Assembly: GCF_001895025.1 (NCBI RefSeq)
Contig: NZ_BCXI01000018.1
Span: 1 to 64,000 of the forward strand
Reading direction: 5' to 3'
Length of the DNA: 64,000 nt
Origin: Rhodococcus zopfii NBRC 100606 = JCM 9919
Lineage (GTDB): Bacteria; Actinomycetota; Actinomycetes; Mycobacteriales; Mycobacteriaceae
The position numbers were made by a program, and so were the translations under genes. The notes under the pieces are model-generated. The model was not told the origin of the DNA. It ran no database searches and was given only the letters and a program-made list of their open reading frames with translations. Shown here piece by piece: positions 1 through 7,685 of the stretch (the stretch's first letter is position 1; every line of letters begins with the position of its first letter).

Positions 1-12
1 TGGGAACTACAC

Positions 13-636
13 CTAGCGGGCGGCCATCGCTGCGATCCGGAGGTCGCGCGTGCGCTCCTGGTGAGCGGTCATCAGGGCGCGCGCCTGCTCGCCGTTCCCC
101 GCGACGATCGCGTCGAGGATGGCGCGGTGCTCGGTCTCGATCGCGTCGAGATTGCCGGGCGCCTTCGCTTCCTCGGCGTCGTAGGCGGCCAATTGCGCAT
201 CGAGGCGTTCCATCAACTCGGCGATGGTGGCGTTGTGGGCGGCGTTGCGGAGCGCGGTGTGCCACTCGTTGTGCAGGCGCAACGCGCTGGCCGGGTCCGA
301 GGCCGAGAGGGCCCGGTCGAACAGGCTGGTGAGCCGGGCGAGGTCGATCTCGGATCGCCTCGTGGCTGCGCTGAAGGCCGCAGCGGATTCCAGCGCGATC
401 CGGGCATCGCAGATGGCGAGCACCTCCTCTTCGGTGCGCTCGCGCACCATGTAGCCGCGCGTGACCTTGATCACCAGGCCGTCGAACTCGAGTCGCTGCA
501 ATGCTTCACGCACCGGAGTGCGCGACAGTCCCATCTCGGTGCCGACGGTCGCGGGCACCAGCATGGTCCCGGGCACACACTCGCCGCTCGTGATGCGTTC
601 GCGCAGTTGTGCGTACGGCGATCTGTCGTCGTCCAC
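13..636 (-). CDS. GntR family (FCD-type) transcriptional regulator
   Basis: Predicted DNA-binding repressor of about 207 aa. A winged helix-turn-helix occupies roughly residues 7-67 (PYAQLRERI, then LSRTPVREALQRLE, the GntR recognition-helix signature, then a GYMVRE wing). It is followed by an all-helical FCD effector domain (about 70-200) with conserved Asp/Arg/His positions (CDARIALE, LHNEWH, EHRAILDAI). The start is taken as GTG at 636 because a GAGGAG ribosome site lies 7 nt upstream; an ATG further upstream would add an Arg/Pro-rich leader without family similarity. It is divergent from the organosulfur transport and monooxygenase genes and is therefore their likely local regulator. The effector is unknown. 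Family assignment is firm; the target is inferred from position only. Confidence 0.88.
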   Translation of the reverse strand: MDDDRSPYAQLRERITSGECVPGTMLVPATVGTEMGLSRTPVREALQRLEFDGLVIKVTRGYMVRERTEEEVLAICDARIALESAAAFSAATRRSEIDLARLTSLFDRALSASDPASALRLHNEWHTALRNAAHNATIAELMERLDAQLAAYDAEEAKAPGNLDAIETEHRAILDAIVAGNGEQARALMTAHQERTRDLRIAAMAAR

Positions 637-796
637 CGGCGGATCTCCTCGTTGGGGCGGGCAGAAACTCGATCGACAACGCATACCAGGATGCCGCACG
701 GATGGGAAGGGTTTGAATTCATGTGTATACAACCGTCGTCGCATGTTGTCGTTTGTATTTATCGTTCTCGTCGCACTGCTGCCCGCGAGGAGAACG
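637..796. promoter_or_regulatory. Divergent promoter/operator region between GntR gene and sulfur cluster
   Basis: This 160-bp intergenic stretch is clearly more AT-rich than its surroundings between 710 and 775. It contains the perfect 8-bp palindrome TGTATACA at 724-731 and a second TTGTAT at 752-757. TGTATACA-centred palindromes are typical of FCD-subfamily GntR operators. The position between the divergent genes suggests autoregulation plus control of the cluster. No unambiguous -35/-10 pair could be assigned. Confidence 0.5.
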
Positions 797-841
797 ATGA
801 ACACGACCACCCCCACACCGACGGCGACCGGCCATGTCTGA
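797..841 (+). CDS. Possible 14-aa leader ORF coupled to the permease gene
   Basis: ATG at 797 is preceded by a strong GAGGAG ribosome site at 787-792. It encodes MNTTTPTPTATGHV and stops at 839-841, overlapping the permease ATG (834) in another frame. The strong ribosome site belongs to this small ORF rather than to the permease, which has none of its own, so translation of the permease may depend on coupling. The peptide is Thr/Pro-rich and has no Cys or Met run, unlike known Cys-attenuator peptides of actinobacterial sulfur genes. It could also simply be the 5' leader of the mRNA. Speculative. Confidence 0.35.
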   Translation: MNTTTPTPTATGHV

Positions 842-1682
842 GCTCACGATCTCCGTCGAACCGACCGTCGCACCCCCTGCCGAGCCGTCACGTGGCCGAC
901 ACGCCATCCGGACACCGCGCGCGACCTCGCTGTTGCCGTGGGTCGTGCCGGTCCTCGTGCTGCTCGGCTGGCAGTGGGCCTCGTCGACCGGACTCGTTTC
1001 AGCGTCGATCCTGCCGCCGCCCAGCAAGGTTCTCGAGACCGCCCGGACTCTCTGGAGCGAGGGAGAACTGCAAACCCATCTGATGGTGAGCGTGCGACGC
1101 ATCGTCATCGGCTTCACGATCGGCGCCGCGATCGGGCTCGTTCTCGGTTTCGCCGTCGGCCTCTCGCGCATCGCCGAGGGGCTCGTCGACCGGACGCTGC
1201 AGATGTTGCGTGCCCTGCCGCATCTCGCACTCGTCCCGCTGCTCATCGCGGCGTTCGGAATCGGCGAGTTGCCGAAGGTCATGCTCGTGATCCTCGGCGT
1301 TATCTTCCCCGTCTACCTCAACACCGTCGCGGGTATCCGCACGGTCGACCCGAAGCTCGTGCAGCTCGGCCGCTCCTACGGGCTCGGGCGCGGCGAGCTG
1401 ATTCGGCAGGTCATCGTGCCCGGCGCGATGCCGATGATCCTGACGGGCATCCGTTACGCGCTCGGCGTGGCCTGGCTGACGCTCGTGATCGCCGAAACCA
1501 TCGCGACCAGCGAAGGCATCGGTTTCCTCGCCCAGAACGGCCGCGACCTCCTCCGCAACGACAGGATCGTCCTCGCGATCGTGCTCTACGCGCTCGCCGG
1601 CCTCCTGGCCGATCAACTCATCCGGCTGGCCGAGGCGCGGGTTCTCCGCTGGAACCCGAACTATCGGAAGGGAACCCGCTGA
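834..1682 (+). CDS. ABC transporter permease, SsuC/TauC-type (sulfonate or related anion)
   Basis: A 282-aa membrane permease of the binding-protein-dependent type. A cytoplasmic N-terminus of about 30 aa precedes hydrophobic segments beginning at LLPWVVPVLVLLGW. The EAA loop that docks on the ATPase is visible near residues 180-215 (RSYGLGRGELIRQVIVPGAMP). Overall layout and length match SsuC/TauC permeases for aliphatic sulfonates, taurine or nitrate-like anions. The stop overlaps the ATPase start (ATGA at 1680-1684), showing tight translational coupling. With the downstream monooxygenase the likely substrate is an organosulfur compound, but the sequence alone cannot name it. Confidence 0.88.
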   Translation: MSELTISVEPTVAPPAEPSRGRHAIRTPRATSLLPWVVPVLVLLGWQWASSTGLVSASILPPPSKVLETARTLWSEGELQTHLMVSVRRIVIGFTIGAAIGLVLGFAVGLSRIAEGLVDRTLQMLRALPHLALVPLLIAAFGIGELPKVMLVILGVIFPVYLNTVAGIRTVDPKLVQLGRSYGLGRGELIRQVIVPGAMPMILTGIRYALGVAWLTLVIAETIATSEGIGFLAQNGRDLLRNDRIVLAIVLYALAGLLADQLIRLAEARVLRWNPNYRKGTR

Positions 1683-2407
1683 TGTCCCGCGACCTCGTCG
1701 GACTCGACCTGCTCGACGTCGGGCACCACTACCAGGACAAGCGAATCCTCGGCAACATCGACCTGTCGATCGCGCCGGGCGAGTTCGTGACCTTCCTCGG
1801 ACCCAGCGGCGTCGGCAAATCCACTCTGCTCCGCATTCTCGCCGGACTCGAGCAGCCGACCGCCGGCCGCGTCGAGCCGACAGGCGACCGGCCCGTCGTC
1901 TCCCGCATGATGTTCCAGGAAGACCGCCTCCTGCCCTGGCGCAATGTCCTCGACAACGTCCAGCTCGGCACCCGGGGACGACGCGACGAGGCAGCCGCGC
2001 TGCTCGGTGAGGTCGGACTCGCCGGTCGGGAGAACGCCTGGCCCTCCGAACTGTCGGGCGGCCAGCGGCAACGCGTCGCACTCGCCCGGGCTCTGCTCCA
2101 CCGGCCCGACGTGCTGCTCCTCGACGAGCCGTTCGGTGCTCTCGACGCGATCACTAGGGTCACGATGCAGCAACTGCTCGAACGCATGCTCGCCGAGCGT
2201 CCCCGCACCGTCCTGCTCGTCACGCACGACGTCGAAGAGGCGTTGATCCTCTCCGACCGGGTGCTGCTGCTCACCGAATCCGGGATCACGCGCGAACTCC
2301 GGATCGATCAGGCCCGCCCCCGCCATCGCGGTGACGCCCGGCTCGCGGCCTGGAAGGAGGAGTTCCTCGACGGACTCCTCGAGGCCGATCGAGCCCTGCA
2401 TTCCTGA
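1682..2407 (+). CDS. ABC transporter ATP-binding protein, SsuB/TauB-type
   Basis: A 241-aa nucleotide-binding subunit that energises the adjacent permease. Walker A GPSGVGKST lies at residues 40-48, a Q-loop within MFQEDRLLPW near 78-87, the signature LSGGQRQ at 124-130, Walker B VLLLDEP at 144-150, the D-loop just after, and the H-loop His at 182 (VTHDVEEA). The FQEDRLLPW motif is characteristic of the sulfonate/nitrate/taurine ATPase group. The last six codons form part of the first copy of a 19-bp tandem repeat that continues past the stop, so the C-terminal residues ADRALHS are repeat-encoded. All catalytic motifs are intact. Confidence 0.9.
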   Translation: MSRDLVGLDLLDVGHHYQDKRILGNIDLSIAPGEFVTFLGPSGVGKSTLLRILAGLEQPTAGRVEPTGDRPVVSRMMFQEDRLLPWRNVLDNVQLGTRGRRDEAAALLGEVGLAGRENAWPSELSGGQRQRVALARALLHRPDVLLLDEPFGALDAITRVTMQQLLERMLAERPRTVLLVTHDVEEALILSDRVLLLTESGITRELRIDQARPRHRGDARLAAWKEEFLDGLLEADRALHS

Positions 2408-2481
2408 TCGAGCCCTGCATTCCTGATCGAGCCCTGCATTCCTGATCGAGCCCTGCACTCCTGATCGAGCCCTGCATTCCT
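2387..2481 (+). repeat. Five tandem copies of a 19-bp repeat
   Basis: The unit gatcgagccctgcattcct is repeated head-to-tail five times (2387-2405, 2406-2424, 2425-2443, 2444-2462, 2463-2481). Copy 4 differs at one base (cactc for cattc). The array starts inside the ATPase coding end, contains its stop codon and fills most of the gap to the binding-protein gene. There are no spacers, so it is not CRISPR. Near-identity of the copies implies recent expansion by slippage or recombination. Confidence 0.95.
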
Positions 2482-2526
2482 GCCCCAGCTCTCCCGATCC
2501 GTCCGTAGGAAGGTTTCACCCCCGCT

Positions 2527-3603
2527 ATGTCACCCCTGACCTCTTCGTCGCTGAGCCGACGCGGTTTCCTCAAGGCCACCGGCGCCGGTGTGCTCGGCCT
2601 GACCGCCTTGTCCCTCGCCGGGTGCAGCTCCGACGCCGCAGCCGACGAGGACGGACCCCTCACCCGGGTCCGGTACGCGCTGATCGGCGACGGCAACGCC
2701 GAACCGGGCACAGTACTGCGCAACAGCCTCGGCGGTTTCGACGTCGCCGCCGATCTCGGCGTGCCCGTGGAATGGCCAACCGGATTCCCGGCGTCCCTGC
2801 CGGTGATGGAGGCGATCAAGTCCGGCAGCGTCGACTTCTCCTTCGCCACCGCAACCGCAGTCATCTACGCGATCGGCGGCGGGGTTCCCATCGTCCCGCT
2901 GGTGGCGTACCCGCTGCCGGGCAACGAGGTGGACGTTCTGGTTCCTCAGGGCTCCGGCATCCGGTCCGCCGCAGACCTGAAGGGCCGCAAGGTCGCCGAC
3001 CACCGCGGCACGACCGGCACGTACAGTCTGGTCAAGTACCTCGAATCCGCTGGTCTGACACTCGACGACATCGAGTACGTCAACCTCGCCGCGGCGGATG
3101 CCGAGGCGGCGTTCGCGCAGGGCAAGGTGGATGCCTGGATCACGTGGCAGCCGACGGCCGAGCTCGCCAAGCGTAAGCACGGCGCCGCGACCCTGCCCGA
3201 CGTGAAGACCTACGACTACGCCTTCTTCGTCGCGAGCGAGTCGTTCGCGAACAACCACCCCGAGGTCGCGGCGGCGCTGGTCCGCAACGTCCGCGACGCG
3301 CAGCGCTGGATCGAGGCCAATCCCGCAGCCGCCGTCGACGAGTTCACACGACTGGGAGGTTTCGGGGGGAGCGCGACGGAGGCCGCGGTGTACCGGGATC
3401 TGGTCGAGACGAGCCGCCTCTCGTACTCCGGCGCGGGACAGTTCACCTCGGTCGGTGCCGGCGCGATTGCGGGAACCCAGGATCTCGCCGACAACTTCCA
3501 CCGGCTCGGCATCTACCCCGAGCAGGTCGACGTCACGTCGTGGCTGCAGGATCCGCGGTTCGACTCGATCAAGTCCGTCATCGACCAGGAACTCTCGAAG
3601 TAG
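2527..3603 (+). CDS. ABC transporter substrate-binding lipoprotein (SsuA/TauA-like, Tat-exported)
   Basis: A 358-aa extracytoplasmic solute-binding protein. The N-terminus carries a twin-arginine motif (SRRGFLK, Arg 11-12), a hydrophobic stretch and a lipobox LAGC with acyl-acceptor Cys33, indicating Tat export and lipid anchoring. The mature part has the type 2 periplasmic fold signatures of the SsuA/NrtA/TauA group (MEAIKSGSVDFSFAT; DLKGRKVADHRGTTGTY; QGKVDAWITWQPT). It follows the permease and ATPase after the repeat array and is followed 3 nt later by the monooxygenase, so transport and cleavage of the ligand are probably linked. The ligand is unidentified; an alkanesulfonate or aromatic sulfur compound fits the context. 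Confidence 0.88.
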   Translation: MSPLTSSSLSRRGFLKATGAGVLGLTALSLAGCSSDAAADEDGPLTRVRYALIGDGNAEPGTVLRNSLGGFDVAADLGVPVEWPTGFPASLPVMEAIKSGSVDFSFATATAVIYAIGGGVPIVPLVAYPLPGNEVDVLVPQGSGIRSAADLKGRKVADHRGTTGTYSLVKYLESAGLTLDDIEYVNLAAADAEAAFAQGKVDAWITWQPTAELAKRKHGAATLPDVKTYDYAFFVASESFANNHPEVAAALVRNVRDAQRWIEANPAAAVDEFTRLGGFGGSATEAAVYRDLVETSRLSYSGAGQFTSVGAGAIAGTQDLADNFHRLGIYPEQVDVTSWLQDPRFDSIKSVIDQELSK

Positions 3604-3605
3604 GT

Positions 3606-4979
3606 ATGAGCAGCACCATGACCGATCCCCAGATGCATCTCGCCGCGTTCATCACCGCCGGTCCCGGCCGCCCCGGCGGCTGGCGTTTCCCGGCCTCGGT
3701 GCCCGGATGGTTGTCCGCGGACTACTACCAGAACATCGCCCGCACCCTCGAGGACGGCCGGTTCGACCTCGCGTTCTTCGCCGATATCCTGTCGGTACCC
3801 GACCGGTTCGGTTCGAGCACCGACACCCAGTTGCGCAACGGTGCGCTCGGATCGATGCGTCTCGACCCGTTGCACGTGCTGTCGTCGATGGGGGCCGTGA
3901 CCCGGCACCTCGGGCTCGCTGCGACGGTATCCACCACGTACGCACAGCCGTTCACCGTGGCCCGCTCGTTCGCGAGCCTGGATCACCTCACCGGGGGACG
4001 CGCGGCCTGGAACGTGGTGACCTCGTTCCAGGAATCCGAGGCGCGAAATTTCAACCGCGACGAGCAGTTTCCCCGCGAGAAGCGCTACGAGCGCGCCGAC
4101 GAGTTCCTCGAGGTCGCGGCGAAGCTCTGGGACAGCTGGGAAGACGACGCGCTGATCCTCGACACCGAGGCGCCGTTGTTCGCCGACCCCGCCAAGGTGC
4201 AGGCGATCGACCACAAGGGGGAGTGGTTCACCGTCCAGGGGCCGCTCAACGTGCCCCGTCCGCCGCAGGGCTATCCGGTGGTGATCCAGGCCGGAGCCTC
4301 CGCCAAGGGCAAGGACTTCGCTGCGCGCTGGTCCGACGTGATCTTCTGCAGTCACGCCTCGCTCGAGTCGGCGCAGGACTTCTACCGGGAGATCAAGGAA
4401 CGGGCCGCCGCCCACGGCCGCGACCCCCGTCAGGTGAAGATCCTGCCGTCGATCGCACCGATCGTCGGTGCCACCGGCGCGATCGCCCGGCAGATCTTCG
4501 AGGAGCTGTTCGAGCTGGTGCCCCCGCTGGGCGGGCTCTCGACCCTCGCGTACCACCTGGACGTGGACCTGTCCACGTTCCCCCTCGACGAGCGGCTCCC
4601 CGACGTCGAAGTTCCCGGCGTCGAGGGCCACTACCGTGAGGTCCGCGAGATCACCGAACGCGAGGGGCTTACCCTGCGTGAGCTCGGAAAGCAGTACGGT
4701 GGCCGGGTCGAAGGCGGATTCATCGGTAGCGCAACGGATGTCGCGGACGGTCTCGAAGAGTGGTTCACCGGGGGAGCCTGCGACGGCTTCATGGTGCAGG
4801 CTCCCTACCAGCCCGGTGGTTTCGAGGACTTCACCCGTCAGGTGGTCCCCGAGCTGCAGAAGCGTGGCCTGTTCCGCACCGAGTACGAGGGCGGCACCCT
4901 GCGGGAGAACCTCGGACTCGGTCGTCCCGCCGCACGTGAGTGGGAAAACCGGATCCCCCGGCCTGCGAGCGTCGCCTGA
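3606..4979 (+). CDS. FMN-dependent monooxygenase, DszA/NtaA/SnaA family
   Basis: A 457-aa flavin monooxygenase of the bacterial luciferase superfamily, subgroup of DszA (dibenzothiophene-sulfone monooxygenase), NtaA and SnaA. Family hallmarks in order are MHLAAF near the start, YYQNIARTLEDGRFDLAFFAD, the Thr/Tyr-rich TVSTTYAQPFTVARSFASLDHLTGGRAAWNVVTS block, RYERADEFLEV, ADPAKV, HKGEWFTVQGP, QAGAS and the C-terminal FRTEYEGGTLRENLGL. Length equals DszA. Such enzymes need FMNH2 from a separate reductase, and none is encoded nearby. ATG 3606 lies 2 nt after the binding-protein stop; ATG 3618 is an alternative start. Oxidation of an imported organosulfur substrate is the best inference; nitrilotriacetate-like substrates are possible. 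Confidence 0.85.
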   Translation: MSSTMTDPQMHLAAFITAGPGRPGGWRFPASVPGWLSADYYQNIARTLEDGRFDLAFFADILSVPDRFGSSTDTQLRNGALGSMRLDPLHVLSSMGAVTRHLGLAATVSTTYAQPFTVARSFASLDHLTGGRAAWNVVTSFQESEARNFNRDEQFPREKRYERADEFLEVAAKLWDSWEDDALILDTEAPLFADPAKVQAIDHKGEWFTVQGPLNVPRPPQGYPVVIQAGASAKGKDFAARWSDVIFCSHASLESAQDFYREIKERAAAHGRDPRQVKILPSIAPIVGATGAIARQIFEELFELVPPLGGLSTLAYHLDVDLSTFPLDERLPDVEVPGVEGHYREVREITEREGLTLRELGKQYGGRVEGGFIGSATDVADGLEEWFTGGACDGFMVQAPYQPGGFEDFTRQVVPELQKRGLFRTEYEGGTLRENLGLGRPAAREWENRIPRPASVA

Positions 4980-5413
4980 TGAGCGCCGGTGCCGTCGATG
5001 TGTCCGCATCGAACGTCGCCGCCGTGTCCGGGCACACCATTGCGGGGGTACCCGGCCGGTTCGTGATCGACGCCCGCGCCAACCACCTGGTCACCGACTC
5101 GCGATTCGGCCCTGGTGAGTCCATCCAGGCCGGGGAGCTGCTCCTGTCGGCCCTCGCATCCTGTGCGATGGCGAACGTCGAGGCGAACGCCCAGGAGCTG
5201 GGACTGCCGCTCACCGGGATTCGCGTCGAGGCATCGCACGCCCGTGGAGGTGAGGACCCGACCCGGTACGACTTCACACGGTTCACGATCACCACAAGCG
5301 GGGTCGATCAGGCCGCCGCGGACGTGTTGCGTGACCGGTTCGTCTCGACCTGCCCGATCTACAACACGATCCGCCGGGGAGGCGGTATCGAGTTGACGGT
5401 TCTGGCATCCTGA
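4979..5413 (+). CDS. OsmC-family protein
   Basis: A 144-aa OsmC/Ohr-fold protein. The two reactive cysteines expected in the family are present: Cys62 in ALASCAMANVEA and Cys125 in FVSTCPIYNTI. Such proteins reduce hydroperoxides with thiols, but many cluster members have unknown roles. Its ATG overlaps the monooxygenase stop (ATGA), so the two are co-translated. It may protect against peroxide formed by uncoupled flavin turnover, or act on a reactive sulfur intermediate (inference). It closes the operon before a strong hairpin. Confidence 0.85.
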   Translation: MSAGAVDVSASNVAAVSGHTIAGVPGRFVIDARANHLVTDSRFGPGESIQAGELLLSALASCAMANVEANAQELGLPLTGIRVEASHARGGEDPTRYDFTRFTITTSGVDQAAADVLRDRFVSTCPIYNTIRRGGGIELTVLAS

Positions 5414-5421
5414 CGTGTTTT

Positions 5422-5469
5422 GCCGACGCCACGGCACCGGTGCGCAGGCGCCGGTGCCGTGGCGTCGGC
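5422..5469. terminator. Bidirectional hairpin terminator
   Basis: A perfect 19-bp inverted repeat (arms 5422-5440 and 5451-5469, 10-nt loop) lies between the convergent OsmC gene and the beta-propeller lipoprotein gene. There is no U-tract, as is common in high-GC actinobacteria. Confidence 0.8.
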
Positions 5470-5481
5470 CGTTCGAGGCGG

Positions 5482-6786
5482 TCAGCGCAGGATGTACAGG
5501 TCCCCGAGCAGCGTGGTCGCCAGCAGCTCCCCGTCCGGTCCGATCGCGGTGCCGACCGCGAAACCGGATGCCCCGGGCAGGGATTCGAGATCCAGCGTGG
5601 TGCCGTCGGAGGTGTCGAAGACCAGCGCGGCGAGGCCGTCGGGTGCCCGCACCACCGTGTACGCCACCCCGCTCGCGGCAGCGGCCACGGCACCGAGCTG
5701 GCGCACATCGTCACGCTGCCACAGCGGTTCGGGGTGATCCCCGGCGTCGCGCAGCGCCACGAGCGGACCGTCCGCACCGCCTCCGGCGAGCAGGATCGTC
5801 CGGTCGGCGGTCACCGCGGGACCTGTCGACGTGATGTATCCCGGATCGTGGCTCCAGCGCGGCGAGCCGGTCGCGGCGTCGATCGCCCACAGGGTGCCGT
5901 CGCCGTCGTGCACGTAGACCGTCGCACCGTCCGCGGAGAGCACCGGGCTCGTGACCGCGCCGCCCGGCAGGTCCTCCGACGACCATTCCTCGGCGATGTG
6001 CGCGTCGTCGCCGCCGGTGTAGCGCAACGCGACCAGCGCGGCCCGGTCCGCGCCCGGGCGCCACAGGGTCACGAAGATGCGGTCGGTTGCGACATCCACC
6101 GCGGGGGTCGTCGCGACCGGGCAGTCGGGGGAGCCGCCGAAGCATGCGGCCAGCCCGTGGCCGGGAGCCTGCCGGGGCACGTTCGTGCCGTCCCCCACAC
6201 CCGGGACGGGCACCATGTCGTAGATCGGCGCGGCCAGCTTCCCGGTCTGCGTGTCGACCACGTTCACCTGCCCGAAGTGCGTGACCGCCAGCAGGTTTCC
6301 GTCGCCGGTGAACTGCACGCTGCGCGGTGTGCCGCTCACCGGGATGCGCCAGCGCCGCTGTCCGTGTTCGTTGAACGAGTACAGCCCGCCTTCCTCGCCG
6401 ACGTAGACGTTGGCGACGGTGTCGGCGACGGGCGTGACCACCTCGACACCCGGCGCGAGACGCGTGCACCAGCGTTTGCGGCCCGTGTCCATCTGGAAGG
6501 CGAACAGATTGCAGCCGGTGTCGGTGGATGCGCTGACGAAGATCTGGCCGCCGGGGGCGATCGACGGCGGCGAGCCGACAGTGCCGCCGACCGACCGAGT
6601 CCAGGCGACGGACACATCGGAGAGTCCGTCCGCGGCGGAGGCGCTGCTGTTGTGGGCGTCGGAATAGCGGCCCGGCCACGCCCCGGCGGAGAGAATGTCG
6701 ATCGGTTCGTCCCCGCTTCCGCATCCGCTCAGCGCGAGTGCTGCCGTCGTCGTCAGCACTGCCGTCCGCAGGACACCCCGCATCAC
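5482..6786 (-). CDS. Beta-propeller (PQQ-like repeat) lipoprotein
   Basis: A 434-aa probable secreted lipoprotein with signal peptide and lipobox LSGC (Cys22). The body is a run of WD/PQQ-like blades (VSPVLSADGATVYVHDGDGTLWAIDAATGSPRWSHD-type units, with ...TGRKRW, YSFNEHGQRRWRIP, VVDTQTGKL), consistent with an eight-bladed propeller. Four cysteines in two nearby pairs (CNLF..RKRWC, AACFGGSPDC) may form disulfides outside the cell. No catalytic signature of a true quinoprotein dehydrogenase was seen, so a binding or assembly role is as likely as an enzyme. The start is GTG 6786 or ATG 6783, both behind GAGGAGA. Monocistronic, convergent with the sulfur cluster. Confidence 0.8.
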   Translation of the reverse strand: MMRGVLRTAVLTTTAALALSGCGSGDEPIDILSAGAWPGRYSDAHNSSASAADGLSDVSVAWTRSVGGTVGSPPSIAPGGQIFVSASTDTGCNLFAFQMDTGRKRWCTRLAPGVEVVTPVADTVANVYVGEEGGLYSFNEHGQRRWRIPVSGTPRSVQFTGDGNLLAVTHFGQVNVVDTQTGKLAAPIYDMVPVPGVGDGTNVPRQAPGHGLAACFGGSPDCPVATTPAVDVATDRIFVTLWRPGADRAALVALRYTGGDDAHIAEEWSSEDLPGGAVTSPVLSADGATVYVHDGDGTLWAIDAATGSPRWSHDPGYITSTGPAVTADRTILLAGGGADGPLVALRDAGDHPEPLWQRDDVRQLGAVAAAASGVAYTVVRAPDGLAALVFDTSDGTTLDLESLPGASGFAVGTAIGPDGELLATTLLGDLYILR

Positions 6787-6879
6787 ACATCTCTCCTCAG
6801 GCCCGAAGGATTCGATCCGTCAGACTATCGGGCCGGGTCCCGTGCTTTCCGCACGAGGCTGACCGTAGGCTGGCATGTT

Positions 6880-7644
6880 ATGACGAGCATGTGGGGCGCA
6901 CCGTTGCGCACGAGGTGGCGTGGTTCACGTCGGCGGGACACCGACCAGGCGAAATTCCTGACCGTCGACTCGCTGCGGTGGGTGCTGGCCAACAAGGCGT
7001 ACACACCGTGGTACCTGGTGCGGTACTACCGCCTCGCGAAGTTCAAGCTCGCGAACCCGCACGTGATCCTGCGCGGCATGGTCTTCCTCGGTAAGAACGT
7101 CGAGATCCACTCCACCCCGGAACTGTCCCGGCTCGAGATCGGCAAGTGGGTCCACATCGGTGACGGCAACGCCATCCGCTGTCACGAGGGATCGCTGCGT
7201 ATCGGCGACAAGGTCGTCTTCGGAAAGGACAACGTCGTCAACACCTATCTCGACATCGAGATCGGTGCGTCGACCCTCGTCGCGGACTGGTGCTACATCT
7301 GCGACTTCGACCACCGAACCGAGGACGTCACCTTCCCGATCAAGGACCAGGGCATCGTCAAGAGCCCGGTACGGATCGGACCCGACACGTGGATCGCCGC
7401 GAAGGTCACTGTGCTGCGCGGGACCCGAGTCGGACGTGGCTGCGTGCTCGGCGCCCACGCCGTGGTCAAGGGCGACATCCCGGACTTCAGCATCGCGGTC
7501 GGTTCCCCGGCCAAGGCCGTGAAGAACCGCCGGGCAGACTGGGAGGCCGCTGCAGCGCAACGCGCCGAGCACATTGCCGCGCTCGAAGACATCGCCCGCA
7601 AGAAGCTGGGCGACCTGCCGCAAGCCGCGGACACCGGATCCTGA
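6880..7644 (+). CDS. Hexapeptide-repeat (left-handed beta-helix) acyltransferase
   Basis: A 254-aa acyltransferase of the LbH/trimeric hexapeptide family, typically transferring acetyl or acyl groups from CoA to sugars or surface polymers. Hexad repeats with hydrophobic i positions run from about residue 70 to 205 (VEIHSTPELSRLEIGKWVHIGDG, VVFGKDNVVN, VRIGPDTWIAAKVTVLRGTRVGRGCVLGAHAVVKGDIPDFSIAVGSPAKAV). The loop CDFDHRTEDV holds the His expected for catalysis. The end is a charged helix. ATG 6880 lies 8 nt after a TAGGCT -10 box (6866-6871), suggesting a leaderless transcript. The acceptor is unknown; the family is often involved in cell-envelope or polysaccharide modification. Confidence 0.82.
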   Translation: MTSMWGAPLRTRWRGSRRRDTDQAKFLTVDSLRWVLANKAYTPWYLVRYYRLAKFKLANPHVILRGMVFLGKNVEIHSTPELSRLEIGKWVHIGDGNAIRCHEGSLRIGDKVVFGKDNVVNTYLDIEIGASTLVADWCYICDFDHRTEDVTFPIKDQGIVKSPVRIGPDTWIAAKVTVLRGTRVGRGCVLGAHAVVKGDIPDFSIAVGSPAKAVKNRRADWEAAAAQRAEHIAALEDIARKKLGDLPQAADTGS

Positions 7645-7685
7645 GCCGATAACCGTCGTCGACGGAGCACGAGGGGAGCTGCGCG

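Noticed and set aside
2387-2481. Possible CRISPR array
   Set aside because: Units are directly adjacent without spacers, only 19 bp long, and no cas gene is present.
5482-6786. PQQ-dependent dehydrogenase
   Set aside because: Beta-propeller repeats are present, but the quinone- and calcium-binding residues of true quinoproteins were not recognisable; called only as a propeller lipoprotein.
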